The notes under the pieces are model-generated. The model was not told where the DNA came from and did no database searches. It was given only the letters and a program-made list of their open reading frames with translations. A DNA stretch of 64,000 nucleotides, taken from the NCBI GenBank assembly GCA_037576215.1, contig JBANDB010000007.1:2201001-2265000 (forward strand), in the 5' to 3' direction. The stretch comes from Armillaria gallica. Its lineage: Eukaryota; Basidiomycota; Agaricomycetes; Agaricales; Physalacriaceae. The position numbers were made by a program, and so were the translations under genes. Shown here piece after piece: positions 37,741 to 48,783 of this stretch (positions are counted from its first letter, which is position 1; each line of letters opens with the position of its first letter).

Positions 37741-38074
37741 CAGTGTTGGAAGGGCGTTGACCCAAAGTCGTAAGTCGCTGCCCCGACTTTCCGACTAGCC
37801 CGAGGCAAGTCCGAAAGTCATTTTTTGACCTGACTTTCTCACAGCCACAGAATGTCTTCACCTGATGTTGTCCCTACCATAACGGGAGGGCACTGCACAG
37901 CCATCGCGGACGAACGACTTCGGTTTGACTTCGGTAAAGAAACCGGAAAAACATGCTGGTCTAGGCTGGCTTTGCGGGGCCGTGAGAAAAGGTCAGGTCA
38001 AAAAGTGCCCTGCCTTTGACCGACTTGTGACTTTCCCCGGACTTTGTGACTAGTCGGTGACCGGCACAACACTG
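37741..38074. mobile_element. hAT-type MITE nested in the right repeat of the MULE-type element
   Basis: 334 bases starting CAGTGTTG and ending CAACACTG, flanked by the 8-base direct duplication gcgtggtc (37733-37740 and 38075-38082). Subterminal regions are rich in AAGTC/GACTT words and share an inverted tttttgacctgac block near both ends. Eight-base duplications and CAGTG-type ends are the signature of the hAT superfamily. It has no coding capacity. It must be younger than the element it interrupts. Confidence 0.92.
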
Positions 38075-38578
38075 GCGTGGTCAGCAAAAATGAACCTGCT
38101 ATATTTAAACTCAGTTGTACAGGTCGTCTTATGAATATATCGTGAGCTTGCTCCCATATATGGAAGACGACCGGTTACAGGTCTAGTGACGAAGGCCCTC
38201 TTCAGCTTCATCGACGTTTTCAGTATACTTCAAGGCAAAAACTATGAAACCAGATGAACGTAATGGGAGGACAATGGAAGAACAAAGAATCGAGACTTTG
38301 GTAGTCAATTTGAGCCCATAAATGGAATGCCGATGTCAAGCCGAGGAGATTGTCTGTGAAAGTCAAACACACGAATTTGGTCCTCCCTGACACATCTCTC
38401 TCACGTACTACTAACAACCCATAAAAGGGAATACTGAGTAGCCTCCAGGACAATGTCAAAAGAGCCGCGAAAAATGAGGGCCCCTCCACTGCACCTTGCT
38501 CAGTTCCACCACCAGGACACGTCCTATACACCTACCACACACTATCCTCCCCGTTGACTACGAAAAAAACGCGTCCTT

Positions 38579-39640
38579 ATGGCTCACTCTCTGTCTGCAT
38601 ACGGTCAGCACTACTTCTCGATCAATGTTACCGCCGATCTTTCTGACTAATCTTCACAGGCTTTGAAGCGAACTTCAATGACTTGTTGACCCAAGCTAGC
38701 GCTGACACTCCGTCTACGGATGCGTCCACGCCCGTCTCTTCCTATCCATCCTCTCCAGCATCATCTCCTTCCACTCAGTCGGATGAGCCTCACATCCCTC
38801 GTCCATCGAATGCCTACATTATATTCCGATCGGAATTTGTAGCTCTTAACAAGGAGTCTCTCTCAAAGACACAGCAGAAGGCTAGCAAATTGGCTGGCGC
38901 GGCGTGGCGTCGGCTTCCCAAGGAAATCCAAGATCATTACAAAGGGCTCGCGAAGGAAAGGAAGGAGGAACACGCGCGCGCATACCCTGGCTACAAGTAC
39001 AAGCCTCGCCGATCTAAACGCGGAAAGAAAGCGGATGTCCGCAAGAAAACCGGCGCGTCGGTCGCGCAGATTAGTATGGATGAACAGAGTTTCTACCATC
39101 CTTCTCCGAACTCGATCGCGGCCGCGCCTGAGGTTCTTCCGCCCCTGGACCCCATTTCTTCCTCCGTCGACTTATCGCATGAGCCTTCTATGACAAACGT
39201 AAACGGGATTTCTCCCGTTTTCGATGCGAATCAGGCTATGCACCTTATGCAGAGCTTGTACCACCCTCCACCTCCTGCTGCGAGTCCTTTTGACCTGCCC
39301 GGTTTTCCTCAGCTCAACTCCTTTTCTTCTGACACCACCGTAATGATGAATGAGAACGATGGCTTCCACCAGTTCCTCATGATGCCCGATCCTGATGTTT
39401 GTGATAAGTCTACCTCGCATATGCATTCTTACTCACACCCACGTATAGCCTTCTTTCCTCGACTTATTTGGGGTATATCCGGGCAGCACCTGGGAATTTC
39501 CGTCAAGTGCGTTGGACTTGCCAGATCCTACCACCTACGAAAGTATGGGACACCCTGTTGCTGCCAGCCCCGAGGATTATCCTGAGCTCTTCGATCTATG
39601 GCCAGAAGAGGTGGTGCCCTTTCCTAACCAGTTGTACTAA
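38579..39640 (+). CDS. MATA-type HMG-box transcription factor, gene 1
   Basis: Exons 38579-38603, 38660-39396 and 39449-39640. Exon 1 gives MAHSLSAY and joins GFEANFNDLLTQAS. After a Ser/Thr/Pro-rich stretch comes the HMG box from IPRPSNAYIIFRSEF through AWRRLPKEIQDHY to HARAYPGYKYKPRR, followed by a basic RRSKRGKK stretch that is a likely nuclear signal. The middle part is Pro/Ser-rich. The third exon reads PSFLDLFGVYPGSTWEF and ends WPEEVVPFPNQLY, an acidic/aromatic tail that could be an activation region. About 317 residues. The box is of the fungal mating-type/Ste11 kind; whether this gene acts in mating, fruiting or elsewhere cannot be told. It lies divergently from GH1 copy B across the transposon cluster. 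Confidence 0.93.
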
Positions 39641-40042
39641 ATCTATTCGATACTTTATTTAACTAAACGATATGCGACCTTCATATGTACAGCGATTCTC
39701 TCATTATCATGTATTTTTACTCCCCCAGAAATGTGAAATGTACGGTGGTTACAACCTACGTTACATAGGAAATCGTACTGCGACCCATCGCAACGGTTGA
39801 CCAAGTACTATGGTTTCCACAGGCGGCTTTAGTCTACAGTTGCTGTCATCTCGTTAGATAACTTGAACACAGGCAGTGTGCCGATACTGGTACTATAATC
39901 CAGCCAATCATCGAATTGGGAATATATTTAGGGGTCTCTAACGTCCACTATGTACTCGAATAGGGCATGATGAACGTATTATACATAGTAGAACAAGTGT
40001 AAATGAATATCTGCCGCGAAAGCCTTTGACTTGAAAGGTTAT
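39641..40042. other. Spacer between HMG gene 1 and GH1 copy C
   Basis: About 400 bases. 39641-39822 belongs to the palindrome arm and the rest holds no coding signal. The two genes are convergent, so this should be 3' flanking sequence. Confidence 0.5.
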
Positions 40043-42684
40043 TCAGTCTTGAAGGTGAGATCCAAAAAATTCGGCTGGAAGTCGTGCTCGATGAGACAGG
40101 AAATACTGCAGTCAATGAGCATACGCACACAGGGACAACGCCGATCGCTTGAATGTTCGCTCCAGTGTAGTGTAGTTGACATATTGTATCCCGAACCTAA
40201 TTCTGTTGTATGAATGCGGCAGTGAAAAATAGTAGGGCTTACCGAGCTGATAACCCGTCTGCCCACTCCGCATTGTCAAGCATGGCTATAAACAGTGAGT
40301 ATCTGGTATATGAGCGTTTATCCATCGTGATCTCACCCCAAGCAAAGGTCCCTTGAATAGGGACACCGTCTTCGTGGATCGACAACAGGATTTCGCCAAG
40401 ATATGTGAGGAAGTAGTCTAGGAAATGAATAAATCAACTATCCCCTACGAATTTCTTCTCACATACTTGTTCGAGTGGTGTCTTCCATGATGCGAAACAT
40501 GTCAGTCCACTCGCTTTCGAAAGGTTCCGCAAACCCGATTTCAGAGACGTACTTTCACAGTAAAATGAGTATGCCGGGTAATTGAGTATGGAAGAGCTTA
40601 CGAGTTTATTCGTCGGCCATCGTTTGTGAAGTTCCTGCAACTCACCGCGGACATTTACTGGTGTTGCCTGGAGCCATGATGACAACGGATCGGCGGAGGG
40701 GCCTTCAGCCCAGCCATAGCCAGAGTCATAAAACACTGGGTCGTTGCAGACAGGCCAAAGTGGGTGCGAGGTATTGGCAACGCAGGCGTCGATACCCTCG
40801 GGCGGGGCTCGTATGAACTGGGAACGGTAGCAATCGATGGCGTAGAAGTCTGCTGAACCTAGGATATCTTTCTTTTCCTCCTCGGTAAAGCGCGGGAGGT
40901 ACTCCGGGGAGAGCGTGTCGGTTAAAATCTTAGGCCAGTCGCCGGTAGTGTATATTGGATCCGAGAAGACGCCTATCTGAAACGCTGCATGGCGTTCGAC
41001 GGCGAGTGCGTCTTCGGTAGAGTTACTTCGCCATGGAGTCCCTCTACATAATTGCGCTCTAAGCACCTATTAATCGAATAAACTAGACGGGTATACTCAC
41101 ATGTAATCGTCGTTCTTGAGAGCAATTTCTCCAGATATACCCATCTCTCGAAATGCTGCAACGTATATTTTTAGGAACTCGCTACGGAAAGACGGAGAGA
41201 TAAGAACCTTTCACGGCCGCGGCATGTGCTTTTACTGCAAACAGGTTATTTATTTACAAGGCAGAAACAATAGGTGGGAGAAACGTACACAGATTATACG
41301 AACACTGGTATGGGGCCGTTGATGCATTGACGCCTGGAGCGACAGTTTCGTCTATTCTCGCGATAAGTCCATGAATTTGACGTGCTTTCTTCATAAAGCT
41401 TACTGAACGGGTAAGAACCGACTTGACCGCAAAAAACGCGGGGTTCATTGAAAGTATACCTATGTTTTGTGAAATATCGTCGAGGCAAAGGACTGCAACG
41501 AAATTTACCAAGTCTTGACGCGTCCGTTGAATGCTTTGAAGATAGTCTTGGCATAGCTAGCAACGTCCTTAACCGGTGTATGAATGGTATTTGGCGGTAA
41601 ACCTTACTTAACAAAGTCGTCCACGATATCCGGGGACGTGAAACCGCCATAGAAAGATTGCAGAGCGAGAGGGACGTCCCAGTGGACTGTTACCGTACAT
41701 TGAGGAAGATACATTAGTAACAGGGGGATTGCAGAAGGCTCAAATGGCACCACTGACATAACGTCACGACAGGCTCGATTCCGTGTGCCAAATGATAATC
41801 AATCACTGTTTCAACTATCAGTGCGAGATCCTACATTCAAGATACTTAAACAACGTGCCATCAGAATAGTGCGCAATGCCAGCAGGGTTGAGGGCGAGTC
41901 CGCCGTACCAAAAGGGAATATTCTTGCCCACGAAATGCTAACACCTTGTCAGCTCTGTCGAGGCTACCACGTCTGGATACTCACGAAAATGAATGTGCTT
42001 TGACTCCGAGTGCTGCAGATCGCATAATATCTTCTTTGTACAAGAAATACTGAAGGTCGACAACGTCGCCTATCAAAAGCGAGTTAACATTGACCGAATA
42101 CTCAAACGCAGGTCGAAATACTACCTGTGGTATTATCAGCGATGGCGTTCGGCTGCCTCGACGCCCAATCCCATGTTGTTGGGCCCTTGCCATCATTCTT
42201 GGTCGCGCCTTCGACTTGGTACGCGGCGGTATCGACACCGAATAAGAAGCCGTTCGGGAACTTCAACCCAGGGAGGATATCTTTTGGAGCCGGGGCGTAA
42301 AATGATGGATATAAAGGTGGAGGAGAGGGAGGTAACGTAACGGATGCGGTGGGAACTCGGGTAGTAGTGAATGGTGGGGGCTCCACTGGTCCCACCTAGA
42401 AATAGCACGGTTATATTACAATTTTCGACCGACTAGAACGGTGTAGTACTTACCATATCCCATAGTCTCTCGAGACCTTGGGCCGAGTAGTCTCGGGGAA
42501 TAGAGCCAACTGGAGGGAAACTGGTCGGGGTGGTAACCACCGTAGAGACAGCGGAATTTGAGGTCAAGGCAGCAGTAGTGCTAGGAATCCCAGTAGACGC
42601 GCCTGTAGTCAATGTCGCGAAGGCTTCACTAAAATCCTTGCCGATGACAAGAACTACGAGTAGAAAGGAGAGTTCTGTGCGCAT
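40043..42684 (-). pseudogene. GH1 beta-glucosidase, copy C, with a one-base deletion
   Basis: More distant paralog of copies A and B. The ATG at 42684 gives signal peptide MRTELSFLLVVLVIG and a Ser/Thr-rich linker, then [86 protein letters not shown] (acid/base Glu), a long exon with GSADFYAIDCYRSQF, and SEIGFAEPFE (nucleophile Glu in an EIG context). The last exon ends EFFGSHLQD at 40043. In the exon after ISWARIFPFG the reading frame is lost: copy B has CCC GTT AAC where copy C has one base fewer (near 41893), and the expected NPAGIAHYSD follows in the next frame. Everything else is preserved, so this is either a very recent pseudogene or a base error in the assembly. Confidence 0.85.
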
Positions 42685-42733
42685 ATTGGTGGAACTATAG
42701 CCGATGGAGAATTCAGAGACAAGCTACATCCTG

Positions 42734-42740
42734 TATAAAT
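42734..42740 (-). promoter_or_regulatory. TATA-like box of GH1 copy C
   Basis: TATAAAT/ATTTATA sequence about 50 bases upstream of the ATG at 42684, at the same distance as in copies A and B. Confidence 0.4.
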
Positions 42741-43715
42741 AGCTCCAAGCCTTCGTTCTACGCGATCGTAGCAGGAAGGAAAGGATTGTATTGCACTGAA
42801 CATCTCGGTGGTGGGACTGAAGGAACAGCCGGTGATAGTCCGATATTTCTCCTCAGTGCCACGTGGATGACTCTTCTATAACGCCTTCTTCGGAAGAACC
42901 CTGACAAACTTGAGAGTGTCTAAAGTTAGAACACGCGTAACTTGGAACTCGTACATTGTGTTTGCTTCCTAGTCACAACCGGCTGTGAATATGATAAGTA
43001 GCTATAAAAATGGGAGCGCATCATACGGCCGTGTCCGAGGCATGACGACCATCGGACTTGTATCATACGCGAAGGGGCACAGAACCTAGCGATGTGCGAC
43101 CTCTTTGGCACAACAGAGGGCATCGAAGCGGTTAAGGTCCCTAGAGGCATCTGGAACTTCACAAAGACCGAAACTCCGACTCAGCGAGTTGAAGTGGGAA
43201 TGCCACTATGGGAAACCGACCTAGAGCCGCATGAACGAGAAGATAAAGATGGATAGATGAGAACATCACAACGCCGCCGAGTGCTCCCCTTATTCCATAT
43301 ATCTATCTCTGTTCCTTAGGTAGTATGTCTTAAGGAATGAAGGACAGTTATCCAGACCACAAAAAAAACTTAGAAATTTCCCCGAGAATTTTCTATCCCA
43401 TAGAGTTGACAAGTAGAATATCATTACAGACGAGGCGCGGTATAGTTATCCGTATCAGAAGAAATATACCCGCATCTTCGCCCGTTTACGAGCCGTGTTG
43501 TAGGTCACCAATCCAGACCATCTTCATCAGCTTCCCAAGTTATAACAGTATAATAGAGCACGAGAGAAAGATCTATAGCTTGGCCATGGAGCGTATGTCC
43601 CATCGACTCAGTCATACATATCAAAGTACATAGACTAAAGCCTTCAGTAGAAGCATTCGTGCTTGACCGTGAATATTAGTGTGATTTTTATACGTATTGG
43701 AGGCATCGTAATAGT
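42741..43715. other. Spacer upstream of GH1 copy C
   Basis: About 1 kb without a gene I can support. Short frames at 42926-43162 (minus) and 43337-43633 (plus) have no recognisable motif. Confidence 0.5.
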
Positions 43716-43810
43716 ACATATCCGGGAGAGTAAAAAATACATGCTAATCAGAGTGTCGTTATACACCCAAGGGTTACATATCGGTTCGCTAAATAAACTA
43801 TTGAATAGAT

Positions 43811-44083
43811 TTAGTACAATTGGGTACGAAGGTGCACCACCTCTTCTTGCCATAGCCATAGATCGAAGAGCTCAGGATAATCCTCGGGGCTGGCAAGAAC
43901 AGGGTATCCCACACTTTCGTAGTTGGTAGGATCTGGCACGCCCAACGCACTTGACGCAAACTCCCAGGCGTTGCCCGGATATACTCCAAATAAGTCGAGG
44001 AAGGAAGGCTATACGTGGGTGTGAGTGGGAATGTATATGCGAGGTAGACTTATCACAAACATCAGGATCGGGCATCATGAGGA
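43811..44083 (-). pseudogene. HMG gene 3' fragment (tandem partial duplicate)
   Basis: Reads MMPDPD, the same intron (GTTTGT...CGTATAG) and then PSFLDLFGVYPG and the acidic end of HMG gene 2, stopping at 43811. The HMG box and the whole 5' part are missing. The copied stretch is about 43716-44083, matching 44172-44531. The coding part is still readable, with a small insertion (LWLWQEE against LWPEE), so it is fairly young. Confidence 0.8.
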
Positions 44084-45995
44084 CTGTGGAAACCATAGTA
44101 CTCGGTTAGCCGTTGCGATGCGTCCAGTACGATTTCCTATGTATCGTAGGTTGTAACAATCGTACATTTCACATTTCCGGGGGAGTAAAAATACATGATA
44201 ATGAGAGAATCACTGTACATATGAAGGTCGCATATCGTTTAGTTAAATAAAGCATCGAATAGATTTAGAACAACTAGTTAGGAAAGGGAACCACCTCTTC
44301 TGGCCATAGATCGAAGAGCTCAGGATAATCCTCGGGGCTGGCAGCGACAGGGTATCCCATACTTTCGTAGGTGGTAGGATCTGGCAGGCCCAACGCACTT
44401 GACGGAAATTCCCAGGTGCTGCCCGGATATACCCCAAATAAGTCGAGGAAAGAAGGCTATACGTGGGCATGAGTAAGAATACATATGCGAGGTAAACTTA
44501 TGACAAACATCAGGATCGGGCGTCATGAGGAATTGGTGGAAGCCGTCGTTCTCATTCATCATTACGGTGGTGTCAGAAGAAAAGGAGTTGAGTTGAGGAA
44601 AACCGGGCAGGTCAAAAGGACTCGCAGCAGGAGGTGGAGGGTGGTACAAGCTCTGCATAAGGTGCATAGCCTGATTCGCATCGAAAAAGGGAGAAATCTC
44701 GTTTACGTTTGTCATAGAAGGCTCATGCGATAAGTCGACGGAGGAAGAAATGGGGTCCAGGGGCGGAAGAACCTCAGGCGCGGCCGCGATCGAGTTCGGA
44801 GAAGGATGGTAGAAACTCTGTTCATCCATACTGATCTGTGCGACCGACGCACCGGTTTTCTTGCGTCCATCCGCTTTCTTTCCGCGTTTAGATCGGCGAG
44901 GCTTGTACTTATAGCCAGGGTATGCGCGCGCGTGTTCCTCCTTCCTTTCCTTCGCGAGCCCCTTGTAATGATCTTGAATTTCCTTGGGTAGTCGACGCCA
45001 CGCCGCGCCAGCTAATTTGCTAGCCGTTTTCTGAGTCTTCGAGAGAGATTCCTTGTTAAGAGCTACAAATTCCGATCGGAATATAATGTAGGCGTTTGAC
45101 GGACGAGGGATGTGAGGCTCATCCGACTGAGTGGAAGAAGATGATGCTGGAGAGGATGGATAGGAAGAGACGGGCGTGGACGCATCCGTAGACGGAGTGT
45201 CAGCGCTAGCTTGGGTCAACAAGTCATTGAAGTTCGCTTCAAAGCCTGTGAAGATTAGTCAGAAAGATCGGCGGTAACATTGATCGAGAAGTAGTGCTGA
45301 CCGTATGCAGACAGAGAGTGAGCCATAAGGACGCGTTTTTTTCGTAGTCAACGGGGAGGATAGTGTGCAGTAGGTGTATAGGACGTGTCCTGGTGGTGGA
45401 ACTGGGCAAGGTGCAGTGGAGGGGCCCTCATTTTTCGCGGCTCTTTTGACATTGTCCTGGAGGCTACTCAGTATTCCCTTTTATGGGTTGTTAGTAGTAC
45501 GTGAGAGAGATGTGTCAGGGAGGACCAAATTCGTGTGTTTGACTTTCACAGACAATCTCCTCGGCTTGACATCGGCATTCCATTTATGGGCTCAAATTGA
45601 CTACCAAAGTCTCGATTCTTTGTTCTTCCATTGTCCTCCCATTACGTTCATCCGGTTTCATAGTTTTTGCCTTGAAGTATACTGAAAACGTCGTTGAAGC
45701 CTTCGTCACGACCGTCAAGCCGCAGCGTATCGCTAAGTCGCCAGACTTCAAATTAGGGTCTTGATCTAAGCGACGCTCTGGATAACGACTCGCAATGCTG
45801 GTAGCCAGAATACGGAGGGATTCTCTGTTCAATTCTCGTCTCCAGATTGAATGGGAATTCGTACCTCTCGTTGAACTACAGTAATAACCGAGAAGAGATG
45901 ATATGTAACGCCTAAATAGGTGCATCGTGATAGTCCTCGTAAAGAGATATTCCTCAGTTTTTATTCGCTTTTGTGATGTCGACCATTCTGATCAA
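44084..45995. repeat. Right arm of the large inverted repeat
   Basis: Inverted counterpart of 36415-39822, holding HMG gene 2. It lacks the MULE-type insertion: the target word appears once at 45701-45709. The spacer between the arms carries GH1 copy C and the HMG fragment. Confidence 0.88.
44274..45326 (-). CDS. MATA-type HMG-box transcription factor, gene 2
   Basis: Inverted near-identical twin of HMG gene 1, with the same three-exon structure: MAHSLSAY at 45326, then the HMG box IPRPSNAYIIFRSEF...HARAYPGYKYKPRR. Few substitutions are visible (for example KTQKTASK for KTQQKASK and NEISPFF for NGISPVF). The C-terminus ends VVPFPN because CAG became TAG, so the last three residues are lost. 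This should not matter for the DNA-binding part. It points towards GH1 copy C, opposite to the arrangement of gene 1. Confidence 0.92.
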
Positions 45996-46729
45996 GGTGC
46001 CCATCCCTTATCGGACCGCACTGGGCCGTTGATCACGACCGCCAAGCCGCAGCAGCGCATCACTGTCAAGTTGCCATACTTCTAGTTAGCGCCTCGATCG
46101 TAGCTACGCTCTGCCAAGTACTCGTAATTCCGTCTTTCTAGTAGGCAGATTATAGAGTGATTCTACATTCAATTCTTATAACACTTGACTTCCACAATCC
46201 GCCAAAAATCTCCAGTTTTGACGTGAGTTTCACCAAAAGAGGAGGAAGAGGAAGATATTTATTCTGGTCTATGTCCCTGAGAAGGAAACTGACCAGAGTC
46301 CGTACTACACAAATAAGTGCTACGAACACTCTGGGCCAAACTGATTCGACTTAGCCCCCGTAAGGTACGGCCACTCAGAATTGACTTCAGAGGTGTGACT
46401 AGTAACTACTACTACGTCAGTAAACGAGGATTTATGACGAGATAATCTACGTTGTGTAATTAATCCTGGGTCAATATAGACTGCGCCTCGATCGCGGACT
46501 GGTCGGTGCGGATTCCGACGACGCCACGTTATCGGAATCCGGATCGACGATGACGGGCCGGCAACACATTTTGCTACTTCCACCTCCGTTGTTCGCATTA
46601 TCGACTTATTGAGTGTCTTGTGTCCGTAGTTGCACTCTATCATCCCACCCCCCGCACTGGTCCTCGGAATATTTTACTTTCAAAGTTGGGTACTCTTTGA
46701 CCACAGCGACCGGGCGCGAACCTAGCCAC
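45996..46729. other. Spacer right of the palindrome
   Basis: 46030-46190 is a strongly diverged second copy of 45708-45850 (shared cgaccgtcaagccgcagc and ttcaattct words), showing that an earlier duplication happened here too. The rest has no supported gene and should include the promoter of the next gene. Confidence 0.55.
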
Positions 46730-48026
46730 ATGGCCCCCTCTGTCCTTCTTACAGTTCGCGTAACGTATCTGCCACCAAAGGCTGCCATGTTCACACCAGA
46801 AGATCTGACGGCGGCTATCGCCATTCTTCGGGAAGACTTGACGTCTCTGGGCATCCCCCACCCCAAGGCATATACGATAAAGATACTTTCTAGGGGAGTG
46901 GTCAGATTCTGTTGGGAGACTGGGATACGCAGTGTGCGCCATCTTCCTTGTATTCCTCCACCACTCGGTTTACATCTTACCGCGTCTGTGTATAGCCCCT
47001 GCATGTGCAACTAGTGAAAAGAATAACAAAAATGTCGCAGGAAGAGTTGTCCGAGCGAACAATGTTAGTACTTGTGATATCTATATCTTCTCTCTGCTCA
47101 TCTCATCGCTCTTGTGTTAGCTCGAAGATGACCTTGAAGCAAGAGTGAGTACCTCACTATGTTCCGGGTACTCCTGGCTGATTTTGTCCAGACCAAACAA
47201 GAAACTCGATCCTCCGCCTCCACCGAAAATAACATACCTGCATTCGCACCATGTTCCTGACTCAGTTCTTAACTCTCAAGACTTCATTCCCCATTCAGGA
47301 CCTATCCCAGAGAGACATTTAGGCGAATCGCGATTCGGCTCATCATCTCAACTATATGTATCCAATTCAACTCCATGGACGGACACGCCACGGTCATATC
47401 TTCAATATACAGAGTCTGTACCGACGTCTTTTGAGACCGTCAATCCATATCCGCACCAACTAGAACCATGCTCTCGACCCCCGAGTCCTGTATTACGCGT
47501 GAAAGAAGAAGACACATCCGTATGCTGATATCATTCGTGCATGACATTTACCAACCTGTGCATTCTTCAGGTCGTGATCGGTAAGCGAACCTCTCGCTCT
47601 GTATCCCCGCTACCGTCCACCAAGAGGGCTCGTAGTAAAAGCCCGTTGGATGACGACGAGTGCTCCTTATTACATGAGCTTGGGTCGCTCAATGAAGAGC
47701 TAAGATATCTTGTTGCACGACAGACGAGGATCCGGGAGAGGCTTAAAGACATGGGAGCACAAAGCGTCCCTGAGCCTGATTTTCGTATGCCCCTTCATTC
47801 GTTTCTCACTTCATTCGCTTACGCGTGCTGCCCAATAGTGTTCAAGGACGAAGTGAGGGATCTCGAGCTGGAAATCGAGACAGAGAGGAAGCAACGGATT
47901 GAGTGTGAGACGCTGCTAACGGATATTCGGCGGGAGTGTAGGGTCCCTTTTATTGTTCCAGCGTTGTTTGATGCGTTTATCGATATCTCGAAACTGACGA
48001 CGGCTGCTATGGGTTCTCCTCGTTAA
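46730..48026 (+). CDS. Conserved hypothetical coiled-coil protein
   Basis: Starts at the ATG at 46730 with MAPSVLLTVRVTYLPPKAAM, then FTPEDLTAAIAILREDLTSLG and KILSRGVVRFCWETG, a compact N-terminal module. Later exons, reached through introns ending near 47192, give PNKKLDPPPPPKITYLHSHH, a long Ser/Pro-rich region ending near VKEEDTSV, and from 47575 VIGKRTSRSVSPLPSTKRARSKSP, a likely nuclear basic motif. The end is helical: LHELGSLNEELRYLVARQT, then after an intron at about 47785-47841 FKDEVRDLELEIETERKQR, a coiled coil, to the stop at 48026. Exon joins in the 46920-47150 stretch are not certain. I do not know its function; nuclear location is inferred from the basic motif. Confidence 0.65.
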
Positions 48027-48783
48027 CGTTGTAGAATGATTATGTATCGTGGACTCTTTATTATTTAGGACTCGGAGGATGTAGTAGTACATGTGATTTC
48101 CCATAATATCTCTTCTAGTAAGAAGACAAAGCAAAAGCTCGTGTCAAGCTGTTCACTAGAGAAATGAAAGATCCGTGGAGATAACTGCACGGTCTTATCC
48201 ATCATGAGCCACGCAGGAATGTGTTCCTTAAGTATGAATGAGAAGAAGGAAGTAAGGTATGAACTGGTTCGTGGTCCTCACCTGGACGCCTAACTTTCTG
48301 ATCCGCACATAGGCACCACGGCTAAATTGATACCTTAATCTGGGCTAGACTCTCTTTCCCATATTCCGATTTCGAAGTGACATCGATTGGCTACGCTTTT
48401 CATTTTACCACGCACATTAAATGTCTAAAGCCTAACGCCACCAATCTTGCACTCCCGGAGGTCACAGTTTAGCTTTGAACTCCACTCGGTAATTGCCTGG
48501 AAATCGATAAAGTGTCGTGAAGGAATGAATGACCTCGAACACTATGGAAGAGTCTTCTGGACACATGCATTGGTCTAGACGCGAAGCGGTATGTTTTCAC
48601 TACTTATATATATACGATAGAGCGGGTATTAGTATTTCCCTTCAACGAGGAGATGATTATAGATGCAAAGCGATGTGATGTCCGACTGACTGGATGTTCC
48701 GGATGATAGTATTTGCACGAGAGCGACGGTAAATAAGTAATGACTTGCAGAGAGTGTCCTGGATGTGAGGAAAAGAATGTATG
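48027..48783. other. Spacer between convergent genes
   Basis: About 750 bases, AT-rich, between two convergent genes. No coding signal seen. Confidence 0.5.

Larger units (their letters stand above)
36695..38185. mobile_element. Mutator-like (MULE-type) non-autonomous transposon with 146-bp inverted repeats
   Basis: The ends are TAGACCTGTAACCGGTCG... in inverted orientation. The left repeat (36695-36840) matches the right repeat over 146 bases with one mismatch, once a nested insertion is removed. The element is flanked by the 9-base direct duplication gtgacgaag at 36686-36694 and 38186-38194. The uninterrupted paralogous site is present at 45701-45709 on the other palindrome arm. Long terminal inverted repeats and a 9-base duplication fit the Mutator superfamily. 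The interior (36841-37697) has no convincing transposase, so it should need help from a full element. Confidence 0.85.
36415..39822. repeat. Left arm of a large inverted repeat
   Basis: Carries HMG gene 1 and its flanks. It pairs in inverted orientation with 44084-45995. The left arm is longer only because a transposon (36695-38185 plus one 9-base target duplication) has inserted in it; without that, each arm is about 1.9 kb and nearly identical over the HMG coding region. Confidence 0.88.

Noticed and set aside
38579..45326. Idea that this is the mating-type locus
   Set aside because: The HMG boxes are of the mating-type/Ste11 class, but mushrooms carry many such factors. No homeodomain pair, pheromone or receptor gene, the usual basidiomycete mating loci, is present.
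46606..47010. Minus-strand frame opposite the start of the coiled-coil gene
   Set aside because: It mirrors the plus-strand exon, which has a better start, downstream exons and plausible protein motifs.
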